Below are positions 35,363 to 44,346 of a stretch of DNA of 64,000 nt, one piece after another. A model generated the notes under the pieces. It saw only the letters and a list, made by a program, of their open reading frames with translations, was not told the origin of the DNA and did not search any database. The translations under genes and the position numbers were made by a program. This stretch comes from Saprospirales bacterium (GTDB taxonomy: Bacteria > Bacteroidota > Bacteroidia > Chitinophagales > Saprospiraceae), in assembly GCA_016719895.1 (NCBI GenBank), contig JADJYG010000003.1, positions 310,001 through 374,000 of the forward strand, written 5' to 3'. Positions within the stretch are counted from its first letter, which is position 1, and each line of letters starts with the position of its first letter.

Positions 35363-35716
35363 TCAGGCAGAAACCAGGCGGTTATTTTCATCCGGAAAAA
35401 CGGCTACAGGCTGAAAGTTTCGCGCTTCTTCCGGCGTCAGGAGCGCATAGGAAATGATGATGACCACATCGCCCACCTGCACCAGCCGGGCGGCGGCGCC
35501 GTTGAGGCAAATAACCCCGCTGCCGCGCTCGCCCCGGATCGTATAGGTTTCCAGCCGTGCCCCGTTATTGTTGTTCACGATCTGAACCTTTTCGCCTTCC
35601 ACGATGTTGGCGGCTTCCATCAGGGCTTCATCGATGGTGATGCTGCCGATATAGTTCAGGTCGGCCTGTGTGACGCGCACCCGGTGGATCTTGCTTTTGA
35701 AAACTTGAATGAGCAT
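35363..35716 (-). CDS. panD: aspartate 1-decarboxylase
   Basis: 117 residues from the ATG at 35716, the usual family length. Converts L-aspartate to beta-alanine for pantothenate and CoA synthesis. The proenzyme cleaves itself at Gly24-Ser25 (YIGSITID) to form the pyruvoyl cofactor. Tyr58-region motif (LETYTIRGERGSG) and NGAAARLVQVGDVVIII are present. Divergent from asnS with separate -7 elements about 67 bases apart. Confidence 0.97.
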   Translation of the reverse strand: MLIQVFKSKIHRVRVTQADLNYIGSITIDEALMEAANIVEGEKVQIVNNNNGARLETYTIRGERGSGVICLNGAAARLVQVGDVVIIISYALLTPEEARNFQPVAVFPDENNRLVSA

Positions 35717-35775
35717 AGTACGTTTTGCCGCAAAACGATCGGCTTTTATAAACAGCGGAAGCACAATTCCGGTTG

Positions 35776-35783
35776 CAAAAGTA
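35776..35783 (-). promoter_or_regulatory. -7 element for panD
   Basis: Minus-strand TACTTTTG, exact consensus, 59 bases before the panD start. No convincing -33 TTG. Confidence 0.5.
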
Positions 35784-35849
35784 GGCGATCACATTTGGAA
35801 ACCGGGCGGTGTTTTCTTTTTTTGGCCGCCCGGAAATTCAATTTTGCCG

Positions 35850-35857
35850 TACTTTTG
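35850..35857 (+). promoter_or_regulatory. -7 element for asnS
   Basis: TACTTTTG, exact consensus, 68 bases before the asnS start and back-to-back with the panD element. Confidence 0.5.
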
Positions 35858-35925
35858 CGCTTCTTTTTAAAAACACTCCGGCTGCCCCTTCCGGTCATCC
35901 AATCTTGATTTCAGAACTGTTTCCG

Positions 35926-37374
35926 ATGAAACGTATAAAGATCGCCGAAATCCTCCGCACCGAACCGGTTCAAACCCGGGTGCAGGTCAAAGGCTGGGTA
36001 AAAGCCTTTCGCAACAATCAGTTCATCGCCCTCAACGACGGGTCCTGCGCCGCCAACCTGCAGATAGTGGTCGATTTTGAAAATACCGACCCGGCCTTGC
36101 TGGACCGCATCAAATTCGGCGCCGCCATCGGCGCCAGCGGGCAGCTGATCGAAAGCCAGGGCAAAGGACAACGGGTGGAGTTGAAGGCCGAAGAAGTGGT
36201 GGTTTACGGCGATTGCAACCCCGAACAGTATCCCCTTCAGCCCAAGCGGCACTCCCTGGAATACCTGCGCGAACACGCACACCTGCGCTTCCGGACCAAC
36301 ACGTTTGCCGCCGTTTTCCGGGTGCGGCATGCCCTGGCGTTTGCCATCCACCAATTTTTCAACGACCGCGGCTTCTGCTACCTCCATACGCCGGTCATCA
36401 CCGCCAGCGACGCCGAAGGCGCCGGCGAGATGTTCCGCGTAACCACACTGCCGCTCGAGCGCGTGCCGCGCACGGAAACCGGCGAAATCGATTTCAGCCT
36501 GGATTTTTTCGAGCGCCCCACCAACCTCACCGTGTCGGGCCAGCTCGAAGCCGAACTGGCCGCCCTGGCCCTGGGCGAAGTATATACCTTCGGCCCCACG
36601 TTTCGCGCCGAAAACTCCAACACCACGCGCCACCTGGCCGAATTCTGGATGATCGAACCCGAGGTGGCCTTCGCCGACCTGACCGACAACATGGACCTGG
36701 CCGAAGCCATGCTCCGGTACGTGGCGGCTTATGCCCTGGAACACTGCACCGACGACCTGAAGATACTCGAAGACCGCCTGATCGAAGAGGAAAAATCCAA
36801 ACCCCAGGATCAACGTTCCGGGCTGACGCTGACCGAAAAACTCCGCTTCGTAGTGGATAACCGCTTTGAGCGCCTGACCTACACCGAAGCCATCGATATT
36901 CTCAAAAATTCAAACCCGAATAAAAAGGGCAAGTTTCAATACCCGATCGAAGGCTGGGGCGCCGACCTGCAAAGCGAACACGAGCGCTATCTGGTGGAAA
37001 AACACTTCAAAAAACCGGTGATTCTCACCAACTATCCGGCGGCGATCAAAGCGTTTTACATGCGCCTTGACGAACCCCGCGACGGCGTACCCGGCCCCAC
37101 CGTGTCGGCCATGGATATCCTGTTTCCGGGAATCGGCGAGATTGTCGGCGGCTCACAGCGCGAAGAACGCCTGGAGGTTTTGCGGCAAAAAATGCGCGAT
37201 ATGCACATTCCGGAGGACGAGCTCTCCTGGTACCTCGACACCCGCCGTTTCGGCAGCTGCCCGCACGCCGGCTTCGGCCTGGGCTTTGAACGGCTGGTGC
37301 AGTTTGTGACCGGCATGGGGAATATCCGCGATGTCATCGCTTTCCCCCGGTACCCCGGCAGCGCCGAATTTTGA
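35926..37374 (+). CDS. asnS: asparagine--tRNA ligase
   Basis: 482 residues from the ATG at 35926. N-terminal OB-fold anticodon-binding domain (VQVKGWVKAFRNNQFIALNDGS), then the class II core: HTPVITASDAEGAGEMF, TNLTVSGQLEAELAALALGEVYTFGPTFRAENSNTTRHLAEFWMIEPE (motif 2), and GFGLGFERLVQFVTGMGNIRDVIAFPRYPG (motif 3). The pattern is that of AsnRS rather than AspRS (the final FPRYPG and the length). Charges tRNA-Asn in the cytoplasm. Confidence 0.97.
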   Translation: MKRIKIAEILRTEPVQTRVQVKGWVKAFRNNQFIALNDGSCAANLQIVVDFENTDPALLDRIKFGAAIGASGQLIESQGKGQRVELKAEEVVVYGDCNPEQYPLQPKRHSLEYLREHAHLRFRTNTFAAVFRVRHALAFAIHQFFNDRGFCYLHTPVITASDAEGAGEMFRVTTLPLERVPRTETGEIDFSLDFFERPTNLTVSGQLEAELAALALGEVYTFGPTFRAENSNTTRHLAEFWMIEPEVAFADLTDNMDLAEAMLRYVAAYALEHCTDDLKILEDRLIEEEKSKPQDQRSGLTLTEKLRFVVDNRFERLTYTEAIDILKNSNPNKKGKFQYPIEGWGADLQSEHERYLVEKHFKKPVILTNYPAAIKAFYMRLDEPRDGVPGPTVSAMDILFPGIGEIVGGSQREERLEVLRQKMRDMHIPEDELSWYLDTRRFGSCPHAGFGLGFERLVQFVTGMGNIRDVIAFPRYPGSAEF

Positions 37375-37568
37375 CCGGCGAAACGGATAGGGTCGTATGC
37401 CCATGGGGCGGTTTTCAGTCCATAAGGCACATAAGCCAACGGATATGCCGCGAACTGTCTTACCGCATTCAGGCCGGGCGATTTTTTTTTCTGAAGCCAT
37501 TGTGAAGTACTAACTTAGTGCGTCGTTTGGACGCTCAAATCTACTTCTTAACACTTAAACCATAAACA

Positions 37569-38228
37569 ATGAAGGCACTTCGCTCTTTTTTGATCCTGCT
37601 TATTTGCGGCAGCCTGTATATAGCCAGCTGTGGTCAACGCGCCGAAAACAAAGCAGCGCAAGAGACGGCAACCGAAATGTCGGACGCTGCCCGAGCGCCT
37701 GAACAACCCGGTCCGGGCGATATCCAGGATGCTATGAAACAAGCTGAACAAACAGTCAAAGATCTGCAGGGGGAAAATGCCAAGATAGTTCCTGTAAATT
37801 TTCGTAAGTTGAAAGAACTATTGCCCGGGCAGTTGTTAGGCTTGGAGCGTACCCGACATACCGGAGAAAGCGCGGGAACTATGGGTATGCGGTTTTCTAC
37901 TGCGGATGCGTCGTACCGCGACGGAGCCAAACGCCTGAATGTAAAAATTATGGATGCCGGCGGCATTGGCGTCGCTACCACAGCAATGGCAGCATGGAGC
38001 ACCCTGGAGATTGATAAGGAAAGCGATAAAGGTTATGAAAAAACCTACGATTGGGGTTCTTTTAAAGCGTATGAAACCGGCCGCAATTCCGACGGGTTTA
38101 TCGCGCTGAAATTATTTCATCCTGCTGGAATTATTGCCGAAATTGAAGGTTACGGTATTCCAATTTCCGACCTCAAGCATGTGGCAGAGCAAATAAAACT
38201 TAGTAGTGTGCCTGGTATGCGGGAGTAA
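37569..38228 (+). CDS. lipoprotein of unknown function
   Basis: 219 residues. Lipoprotein signal peptide ending LYIASC, so the mature protein is lipid-anchored, probably in the outer membrane or periplasm. A low-complexity linker (about 25-55) precedes a globular domain of about 150 residues (IVPVNFRKLKELLPGQLLGLERTRHTGESAGTMGMRFSTADASY to LKHVAEQIKLSSVPGM). No enzyme motif or named family was recognised. Flanked by intergenic gaps on both sides, so it is likely transcribed alone. Confidence 0.75.
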   Translation: MKALRSFLILLICGSLYIASCGQRAENKAAQETATEMSDAARAPEQPGPGDIQDAMKQAEQTVKDLQGENAKIVPVNFRKLKELLPGQLLGLERTRHTGESAGTMGMRFSTADASYRDGAKRLNVKIMDAGGIGVATTAMAAWSTLEIDKESDKGYEKTYDWGSFKAYETGRNSDGFIALKLFHPAGIIAEIEGYGIPISDLKHVAEQIKLSSVPGMRE

Positions 38229-38724
38229 CAGGAAGTATTTTCGTCCTGATATTTATACCTCTATTCCAGGTGGTCAATCCGTACTGCCAGAATTCGATCG
38301 CTCCGAAACCGATTCGGGTGTTGATCCGTTTGCCCTGCCGACAAGAAGTGCAGTTTACGGTTTTCGGCTGATAATTGCTTATTTGTTATCGGACTATTCC
38401 CTTGGACTGTAAATTTATTGTGACTAAATCGCCAAAAAAGTGTCTAAAACAGCCCTTTTTCTGAAAAAAACATTTTTTTTTGGCACACCCCCTTGCGCGA
38501 CGCGTTAAGAGAATCTTAAATTGCAGCGTTTTTTAGCGTAATCCGTTCCATGAACTTTCGCAAGCACCCATAATCTTGGTTTATTAATCCGTCCGCTTGG
38601 GGTCCGTCCACCATGGCTCGCAGAATCTTCAAACTCGTTTTTATTCCAAACCGAATTATTCCATACGGAACCTGTTTGAATACCTACACACTGAGCAGCC
38701 AGATTCTAACTTTACATCTTGCGA
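38229..38724. other. 496-bp intergenic region, no gene recognised
   Basis: AT-richer than the neighbours, with runs of A and T near 38440-38480 but no strong hairpin. Short open frames have no supporting features. It must contain the promoter of the RsbW-like gene. Confidence 0.6.
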
Positions 38725-39132
38725 ATGAGCGATTTACACACAAACTTAACCCTTCCTTCCAACCCCGATAATGTTTGTCAAGTTGAACCTTTCGTACATG
38801 ATTTAGCCCAACGTTATAACCTTTCCCCCGGCTTGCATGGCAACATCCTGATCAGTTTGACGGAAGCCGTCACCAATGCCATTTTGCACGGCAACCGGGG
38901 CGATTGTTCCAAACACGTTTCTATTTCCCTGCGCCGCCAAAAAGACGCCCTTTCCATCCGTGTATCCGATGAAGGGCCGGGGTTCGATCCCTGTTGTGTG
39001 CCCGACCCGACCTGTCCGGATTTGCTGGAGAAATGCGGTGGCCGCGGCCTCTTTCTCATGCACCACCTGAGCGATGGCTGCCGTTTTATCCGCGGTGGCC
39101 GTACCGTGGAAATGCGCTTTAAGCTGGACTGA
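38725..39132 (+). CDS. RsbW-like ATP-binding protein (GHKL/HATPase_c_2)
   Basis: 135 residues from the ATG at 38725. Bergerat fold motifs: N box in ISLTEAVTNAILHGN, G1 in VSDEGPGFDP and G2 in KCGGRGLFLMHHL. Proteins of this type are serine kinases that act as anti-sigma or anti-anti-sigma switches, though in Bacteroidota the single-gene form next to ybeY has no known partner. The Cys-rich insert CCVPDPTCPDLLEKC between G1 and G2 is unusual. The ybeY start follows within 9 bases, so the two are cotranscribed. Confidence 0.88.
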   Translation: MSDLHTNLTLPSNPDNVCQVEPFVHDLAQRYNLSPGLHGNILISLTEAVTNAILHGNRGDCSKHVSISLRRQKDALSIRVSDEGPGFDPCCVPDPTCPDLLEKCGGRGLFLMHHLSDGCRFIRGGRTVEMRFKLD

Positions 39133-39140
39133 CCCCTTTC

Positions 39141-39602
39141 ATGCAATCAACGGATTTCCCCCTCGAGGAAGAACCAGAAACCCTGGTTTCACTTTTTTTC
39201 GAAGATGTCGAGTTTGATCTCCCCGATCAACAAACGCTGGTAAACTGGCTTTTGTCCATCGCCGAAGCCGAGCAAAAGCCGGCGTACGAGATCTGTTTCA
39301 TATTTTGTTCCGACGAGTACCTCCGGCAAATCAATATCGAACACCTGCAGCACGATTATTACACCGACGTGATCACCTTTCCGTACACCCAGGGAGCTGT
39401 TCACGGGGATATTTTTATTAGTTCGGACCGGGTGGCCGACAACGCCCGCGGCCTCGGCGTGCCCTTTTTACACGAACTTTGCCGCGTCATGGCCCACGGC
39501 GTGCTGCACCTCGCCGGATATGCGGATAAAACGCCCGAAGAAGTCCAAATCATGCGAGCAAAAGAAGACTTTTACCTGGGTAAAAATTTGGTTTTTAACT
39601 AA
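39141..39602 (+). CDS. ybeY: endoribonuclease YbeY (rRNA maturation factor)
   Basis: 153 residues. The C-terminal metal motif is MAHGVLHLAGYADKTPEE. The usual third His of HxxxHxxxxxH is Asp here, a variation seen in Bacteroidota YbeY proteins. The DVITFPY segment and the GDIFIS strand fit the family. Takes part in 16S rRNA 3'-end maturation and ribosome quality control. Overlaps no gene; it follows the RsbW-like gene closely. Confidence 0.93.
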   Translation: MQSTDFPLEEEPETLVSLFFEDVEFDLPDQQTLVNWLLSIAEAEQKPAYEICFIFCSDEYLRQINIEHLQHDYYTDVITFPYTQGAVHGDIFISSDRVADNARGLGVPFLHELCRVMAHGVLHLAGYADKTPEEVQIMRAKEDFYLGKNLVFN

Positions 39603-39631
39603 TTCGCCCCTGCGTCCAGCCCTGCCCGCCC

Positions 39632-40414
39632 ATGCCACTCGACCTGCCTGCCGCCCTCGAACCGTTTCGCGACCAACTGCTGGCTACCAGCCAACAGTAT
39701 GTCCGGGTCATCGCCGGCCCGGCCCGGCCCACCACCCCCTGGGAAAGCAAAGTGGGCGGAATGCCTTACCTGCCTCCTGGCGCCCTTTTTCCGGTGGCCC
39801 CTGACGGCCGGCCGCTGTTTTTCCTGGCTCAACTCAATTTCGCCGATATGCCACCGCTCCAGCCCTTTCCGGAGCGCGGTATCCTGCAATTTTATATCCA
39901 TGACGACGACCTGTACGGCATGGATTTTGACGATGGCGAAAACGCCGATACCTTCCGGGTGCTTTTCTTCCCGGAGCCCCTGACTGCGGCAGCGGCGTTG
40001 CAAACCGATCTGCCTCAACCCCTTGGCGTTGACCTGCTCCCCCACCACCCCGGAGTATCGCATCCCCTGGCGTTCGAAGCGGCCACCGAAGTGGCGCCGG
40101 CCACGGACTACCGGTTCTGGCAGACCTTCGGCGCCGGATTTTTTCAGCAGTTCGGTGAAGCGGAATGGGACGTACAGGATGCCTACGGCCGTATGGTGCG
40201 CAGCCAGGGACATAAGGTAGGCGGCTATGCGTACTTTACCCAGGACGATCCCCGGCGCCCCGAAGACCCGATGTTGCTGTTGTTCCAACTTGATTCCGAT
40301 GAACAGATGGACCTGATGTGGGGCGACATGGGTGTGGGACACTTTTTTGTCCGCGAAAAAGACCTGCTCGCCCGCGATTTTAGCCGGGTGCTGTACGACT
40401 GGGATTGCCTGTAG
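39632..40414 (+). CDS. YwqG-family protein (DUF1963)
   Basis: 260 residues matching the YwqG/DUF1963 pattern: SKVGGMPYLPPGALFP near the N-terminus, LFFLAQLNFADMPPLQPFPERGILQFYI, HKVGGYAYFTQDDPR, and MLLLFQLDSDEQMDLMWGDMGVGHFFV near the end. Function of the family is not established; the fold is described as a soluble beta protein. Follows ybeY by 29 bases and is probably in the same unit. Confidence 0.88.
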   Translation: MPLDLPAALEPFRDQLLATSQQYVRVIAGPARPTTPWESKVGGMPYLPPGALFPVAPDGRPLFFLAQLNFADMPPLQPFPERGILQFYIHDDDLYGMDFDDGENADTFRVLFFPEPLTAAAALQTDLPQPLGVDLLPHHPGVSHPLAFEAATEVAPATDYRFWQTFGAGFFQQFGEAEWDVQDAYGRMVRSQGHKVGGYAYFTQDDPRRPEDPMLLLFQLDSDEQMDLMWGDMGVGHFFVREKDLLARDFSRVLYDWDCL

Positions 40415-40433
40415 CAGCCCTGCACCAAATTCG

Positions 40434-41063
40434 CTACCGCAATAAATCTTCCATCCACGCCATAATATCCAGTTCGGGAGTTTTCAAAACGCCCCGGATG
40501 CCGGTGGCCTGCGCGGCGAGTACATTGGCCTCCAGGTCGTCGATAAACACCGATTGTTCGGGCGTCAGTTCGGCGTCGGCCAGCACATATTCGTAAATAC
40601 CCCGGTCGGGTTTGCGCAGGCGGATGAGGTGTGAATAGTACACGGCATCGAAATACCGGCTTTGAAAGTCATGGATACCGTGCTCGCGGATCATATAATC
40701 GTCAATCCAGGCGGCGTGCAGCGGGTTGATATTGCTAAGTAAAAAAACCTGGTAGCGCTGGCGCAGGCGGAGCAACACGTCAAAACGCTCGGCGGGCATG
40801 CCCGTAAAAATAGAATTCCAGGCCTCGGTCACTTGCCGCGCGCTAAGGGGCGGTTGGCCGGCCTTGCGCAGCGCATCGGTAAACTCGCCGGTGGTCATGC
40901 CGCCTGTTTCGTACAGTTGAAAAATACCGGAATTCAAAAGACGGTCGCGCACGGAAGGGTAGCGGTCGCCCCAAAGCCGCTCCAGCGAGCGGTCGACGGC
41001 GCCCAGGTCGAGATCGAACAGGACATTGCCAAAATCAAAAATAATGTTTTGGATGGTGGGCAT
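40434..41063 (-). CDS. HAD-superfamily hydrolase, subfamily IA
   Basis: 209 residues. Motif I is IIFDFGNVLFDLD, with the nucleophile Asp in DFGN; motif II is VFLLSNINPLHA; motif III/IV is RKPDRGIYEYVLADAEL ... SVFIDDLEANVLAAQATGI. The form resembles YihX-type sugar-phosphate phosphatases, but the substrate is not determined by sequence. Convergent with the YwqG-family gene. Confidence 0.92.
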   Translation of the reverse strand: MPTIQNIIFDFGNVLFDLDLGAVDRSLERLWGDRYPSVRDRLLNSGIFQLYETGGMTTGEFTDALRKAGQPPLSARQVTEAWNSIFTGMPAERFDVLLRLRQRYQVFLLSNINPLHAAWIDDYMIREHGIHDFQSRYFDAVYYSHLIRLRKPDRGIYEYVLADAELTPEQSVFIDDLEANVLAAQATGIRGVLKTPELDIMAWMEDLLR

Positions 41064-41273
41064 GCGGGAAGGGTTGTAAGGTTTCAGGCGGGCAAAAGTG
41101 CGGATTTTCTAAAAAAATCCGCCTTAAAACTGCCGGGCCGATGCGCCTTGGTGTAGCTTCTATCGTATCTTCGCGGCGCTTTAACCAGATTATTTCAACC
41201 TTACAGCGGGGTTTGAAGCGACGCGGGCCTTGACGGCCGGTCCGGCTTCCTGCTCCTGAAACACACAATTGTT

Positions 41274-42584
41274 ATGGCGCGTGTAGAACTCGTGATGCCC
41301 AAAATGGGCGAAAGCATCATGGAGGCCACCATTTTAAAGTGGCGCAAAAAGCCCGGCGAGCGGGTAGCGCTCGATGAGCCGGTACTGGATATAGCTACCG
41401 ATAAAGTGGACAGCGAAGTGCCATCGCCCGTGGAAGGCGTCGTAGTGGAATTGTTGTTTCAGGAAAACGACGTGGTGCCGATCAATAAAACGATTGCCAT
41501 CATCGAAACCGAAGCTGCCGGGGTACAACCGGCCGCTTCACCGGCGCTCAGCCAAAGCGCTTCCAACGGCAATGGCGCGCCGAAATCCCCCGAGCCGGCA
41601 GTGGCCGCCGAGGTGCCCTATATACCCGTGCCGGCTGCCCCTCCGTCCATTTCTGGCAACCGGTTTTATTCCCCGCTGGTACGGACCATCGCGAAAGAAG
41701 AAGGCATAAGCCAGACCGAGCTCGAAACCATTGCCGGCTCCGGTATGGAAGGCCGGGTGACGAAAAAGGACATGCTGGCCTATGTAAGCCAGCGTACCGC
41801 AGCGCCGGTCCAACCGGCTGCAACCGCTCCCGTATCGCCCCCGGCGGCCGCGGCGCCGGCTGCATCCCTGACGGGCAATGTGGAAATCGTTGAAATGGAC
41901 CGTATGCGACGGCTTATCGCCGATCACATGGTGATGAGCAAGCATACCAGCGCGCACGTCACCTCCTTTGTAGAAGCCGACGTGACCAACCTGGTCAACT
42001 GGCGCAACCAGGTCAAAGACGCCTTCAGGAAGAAATACGGAGAGAATATTACGTTTACACCCATTTTTGTGGAAGCCGTCGCCCGCGCTATCCGCGACTT
42101 TCCGCTGATCAACATTTCGGTGGACGGCGCCCGGATCATCGTAAAAAAAGACATCAATATCGGCATGGCTGCCGCCTTGCCCAGCGGCAATCTGATCGTT
42201 CCGGTGATCAAAAATGCCGATTATCTCAACCTCGTCGGCCTCACCAAACAAGTGAACGACCTGGCGGCGCGGGCGCGGCAAAACCAGTTGAAGCCCGACG
42301 AGATACAGGGCGGCACTTTTACGCTCACTAACGTCGGCACCTTTGGCAACGTAATGGGCACTCCTATCATCAACCAGCCTCAGGTGGCCATCATGGCTAC
42401 GGGCGCCATCCGCAAGAAGCCGGCAGTGCTCGAAACGGAATACGGCGACGTGATCGCTGTACGACAAATGATGTTCCTGTCGATGTCGTACGACCACCGG
42501 GTGGTAGACGGCATGCTGGGCGGCTCGTTTATCCGGCGTGTAGCCGATTACCTCGAGCAGTTCGACCCCAACCGTGAAATTTGA
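41274..42584 (+). CDS. 2-oxo acid dehydrogenase E2 component (dihydrolipoamide acyltransferase)
   Basis: 436 residues. Lipoyl domain at 1-80 with Lys44 in IATDKVDSE; an Ala/Pro linker; the peripheral subunit-binding domain at about 128-165 (YSPLVRTIAKEEGISQTELETIAGSGMEGRVTKKD); a second Ala/Pro-rich linker; and the catalytic domain (about 205-436) with the active-site motif DHRVVDG. Transfers an acyl group from the lipoyl arm to CoA. Whether it serves the branched-chain, pyruvate or oxoglutarate complex is not decided here; the single lipoyl domain suits branched-chain or oxoglutarate E2. Its stop overlaps the next gene by 11 bases. Confidence 0.95.
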   Translation: MARVELVMPKMGESIMEATILKWRKKPGERVALDEPVLDIATDKVDSEVPSPVEGVVVELLFQENDVVPINKTIAIIETEAAGVQPAASPALSQSASNGNGAPKSPEPAVAAEVPYIPVPAAPPSISGNRFYSPLVRTIAKEEGISQTELETIAGSGMEGRVTKKDMLAYVSQRTAAPVQPAATAPVSPPAAAAPAASLTGNVEIVEMDRMRRLIADHMVMSKHTSAHVTSFVEADVTNLVNWRNQVKDAFRKKYGENITFTPIFVEAVARAIRDFPLINISVDGARIIVKKDINIGMAAALPSGNLIVPVIKNADYLNLVGLTKQVNDLAARARQNQLKPDEIQGGTFTLTNVGTFGNVMGTPIINQPQVAIMATGAIRKKPAVLETEYGDVIAVRQMMFLSMSYDHRVVDGMLGGSFIRRVADYLEQFDPNREI

Positions 42585-44301
42585 GCCAGTGCTGAACAAA
42601 CTGGCCAACGGCTGGCTGTTGCAAGCCGCATTGCTGCTAGTCCTCCTGATCCGGATCGACGCCATGGCCTGGCTGCGGGAATGGGTGCTCTGGATTGGCG
42701 TATTGCTCTACGCGCCCTTGCTCATCCGCAAGAGCATCGAGCGGGCCCGTTCGTTCCGGCCACCCACCACAAAAGTTTTTGCCCTTTTTCTGCTGCTGAC
42801 CATTGCTATGCTGGCCATACACAGCGTGGGCGGTTTGCTGGGCTGGTCATTTTTGCCGACAGGGGCTTTTCATCTGTTGGCTGCTTTCACGCTGATCGTG
42901 GATATTTCGGAACATACGTTTCTGAAGTTTTATCAAAACATGCACCCGGCGCTGGCGTTCGTGATCACTTTTTTTGGCATTATCATATTCGGCTCGGCGC
43001 TGCTGATGCTGCCCGCTGCAACGGTGCGCGGCATTGCGTTTATCGATGCGTTGTTTACCGCCACTAGTGCCGTGTGCGTCACCGGCTTGGCGGTGCTGGA
43101 TACCGGCAAGGATTTTACCTTTTTAGGGCAAGTCATTATTTTGTTTCTGATACAGGCCGGGGGCATAGGTATTCTGACGTTCACCAACCTGTTCGGCTTG
43201 TTGTTTAGGGGGGAAAAGTCGTTTAAAGACATTATTTTTCTCACCGATCTGATCAGCGCCGGCAACCTGCGAACCACTTTTCGCAACCTGGTGAAAATCA
43301 TAGTCTTCGTTTTTGGCGTGGAAGCTGCAGGCGCCCTGATGATCTACCTGGCATCGCCTCAAACCGACCTTTTTTTCGCCATTTTCCACGCCGTTTCGGC
43401 GTTTTGCAACGCCGGTTTTTCTACCTTGACCAACTCCCTGTACGAACCCGATTTCCGGTTTAATTATGCCTTGCAACTCATTATAGCCTGGCTGATCATT
43501 ACCGGCGGGATAGGGTACAACGTTTTTTTTAATGTATTTTCCGTGTTCCGTTTTCGCCTCCGCAAATTCTTGAGTCAATATATTTCCTGGGTTGAAAAAC
43601 CGAGCAGCCTGCTGGTGAAATGGGATATCAACACAACCCTGGTGTGGCGCACCACGCTGATCCTGCTGGCAGGCGGTTGGGCGCTTTTTTATGTCCTGGA
43701 GTACCACAATACCCTGGCGGAGCACGGTACCTGGGGTAAAATCGCGGGCGCCTTTTTCGGCTCGGTAACGCCCCGGACGGCCGGGTTCAACGCCGTGGAT
43801 ATGACGGCTTTGCTCCACCCGACCATCATGGTCTATTTGTTGCTGATGTGGGTCGGCGCTTCGCCGGGCTCCACCGGCGGCGGCATAAAAACTACGGTAT
43901 TTGCCCTGGCCACCCTCAACCTGATCAACCAGGTCCGCGGGCGCGACCAGCTGGTATTCAAATGGCAGACGGTGCCGGCATCCGTCATCGCGCGGGTCAC
44001 CACGGTCATTAGCCTGTCGCTTATTGCCCTTGGCCTCGGTACTACACTCATTATTTCGCTGCAACCCGAATTACCGGTATTGTCGGTAGCGTTCGAGTGT
44101 TTCTCGGCCTATGCCACCGTGGGGCTTTCGATCGGGCTGACGGCAAAGTTGTGCACCGCCAGCAAGGTAATTGTTATCATACTCATGTTTTTAGGCCGGG
44201 TTAGTTTTCTGACGTTCCTGATCGCCCTGTTGGCCACCATCAACAAACGTTCCGGCGCCGGCCGAATGATTTTCCCGGAGAACAATATTATTGTAAACTG
44301 A
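42574..44301 (+). CDS. ktrB: TrkH/KtrB-type potassium transporter membrane subunit
   Basis: 575 residues from a GTG inside the E2 gene, so the two are translationally coupled. About ten hydrophobic segments, with the four pore-loop filter signatures of the family: SAVCVTGLAVLDTGKDFT, SAFCNAGFST, SVTPRTAGFN and SAYATVGLSIG. Mediates potassium uptake across the inner membrane. The N-terminal 90 residues add two or three extra helices compared with plain KtrB. The regulatory subunit gene follows after 45 bases. Confidence 0.95.
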   Translation: MKFEPVLNKLANGWLLQAALLLVLLIRIDAMAWLREWVLWIGVLLYAPLLIRKSIERARSFRPPTTKVFALFLLLTIAMLAIHSVGGLLGWSFLPTGAFHLLAAFTLIVDISEHTFLKFYQNMHPALAFVITFFGIIIFGSALLMLPAATVRGIAFIDALFTATSAVCVTGLAVLDTGKDFTFLGQVIILFLIQAGGIGILTFTNLFGLLFRGEKSFKDIIFLTDLISAGNLRTTFRNLVKIIVFVFGVEAAGALMIYLASPQTDLFFAIFHAVSAFCNAGFSTLTNSLYEPDFRFNYALQLIIAWLIITGGIGYNVFFNVFSVFRFRLRKFLSQYISWVEKPSSLLVKWDINTTLVWRTTLILLAGGWALFYVLEYHNTLAEHGTWGKIAGAFFGSVTPRTAGFNAVDMTALLHPTIMVYLLLMWVGASPGSTGGGIKTTVFALATLNLINQVRGRDQLVFKWQTVPASVIARVTTVISLSLIALGLGTTLIISLQPELPVLSVAFECFSAYATVGLSIGLTAKLCTASKVIVIILMFLGRVSFLTFLIALLATINKRSGAGRMIFPENNIIVN

Positions 44302-44346
44302 TTGCGGAGGCCTTCGGGCGACCGCTTTTTATTTGAACTTCGACCT

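Noticed and set aside
38206..38412. 68-residue frame after the lipoprotein gene
   Set aside because: Overlaps the lipoprotein stop, has no start context and no recognisable features.
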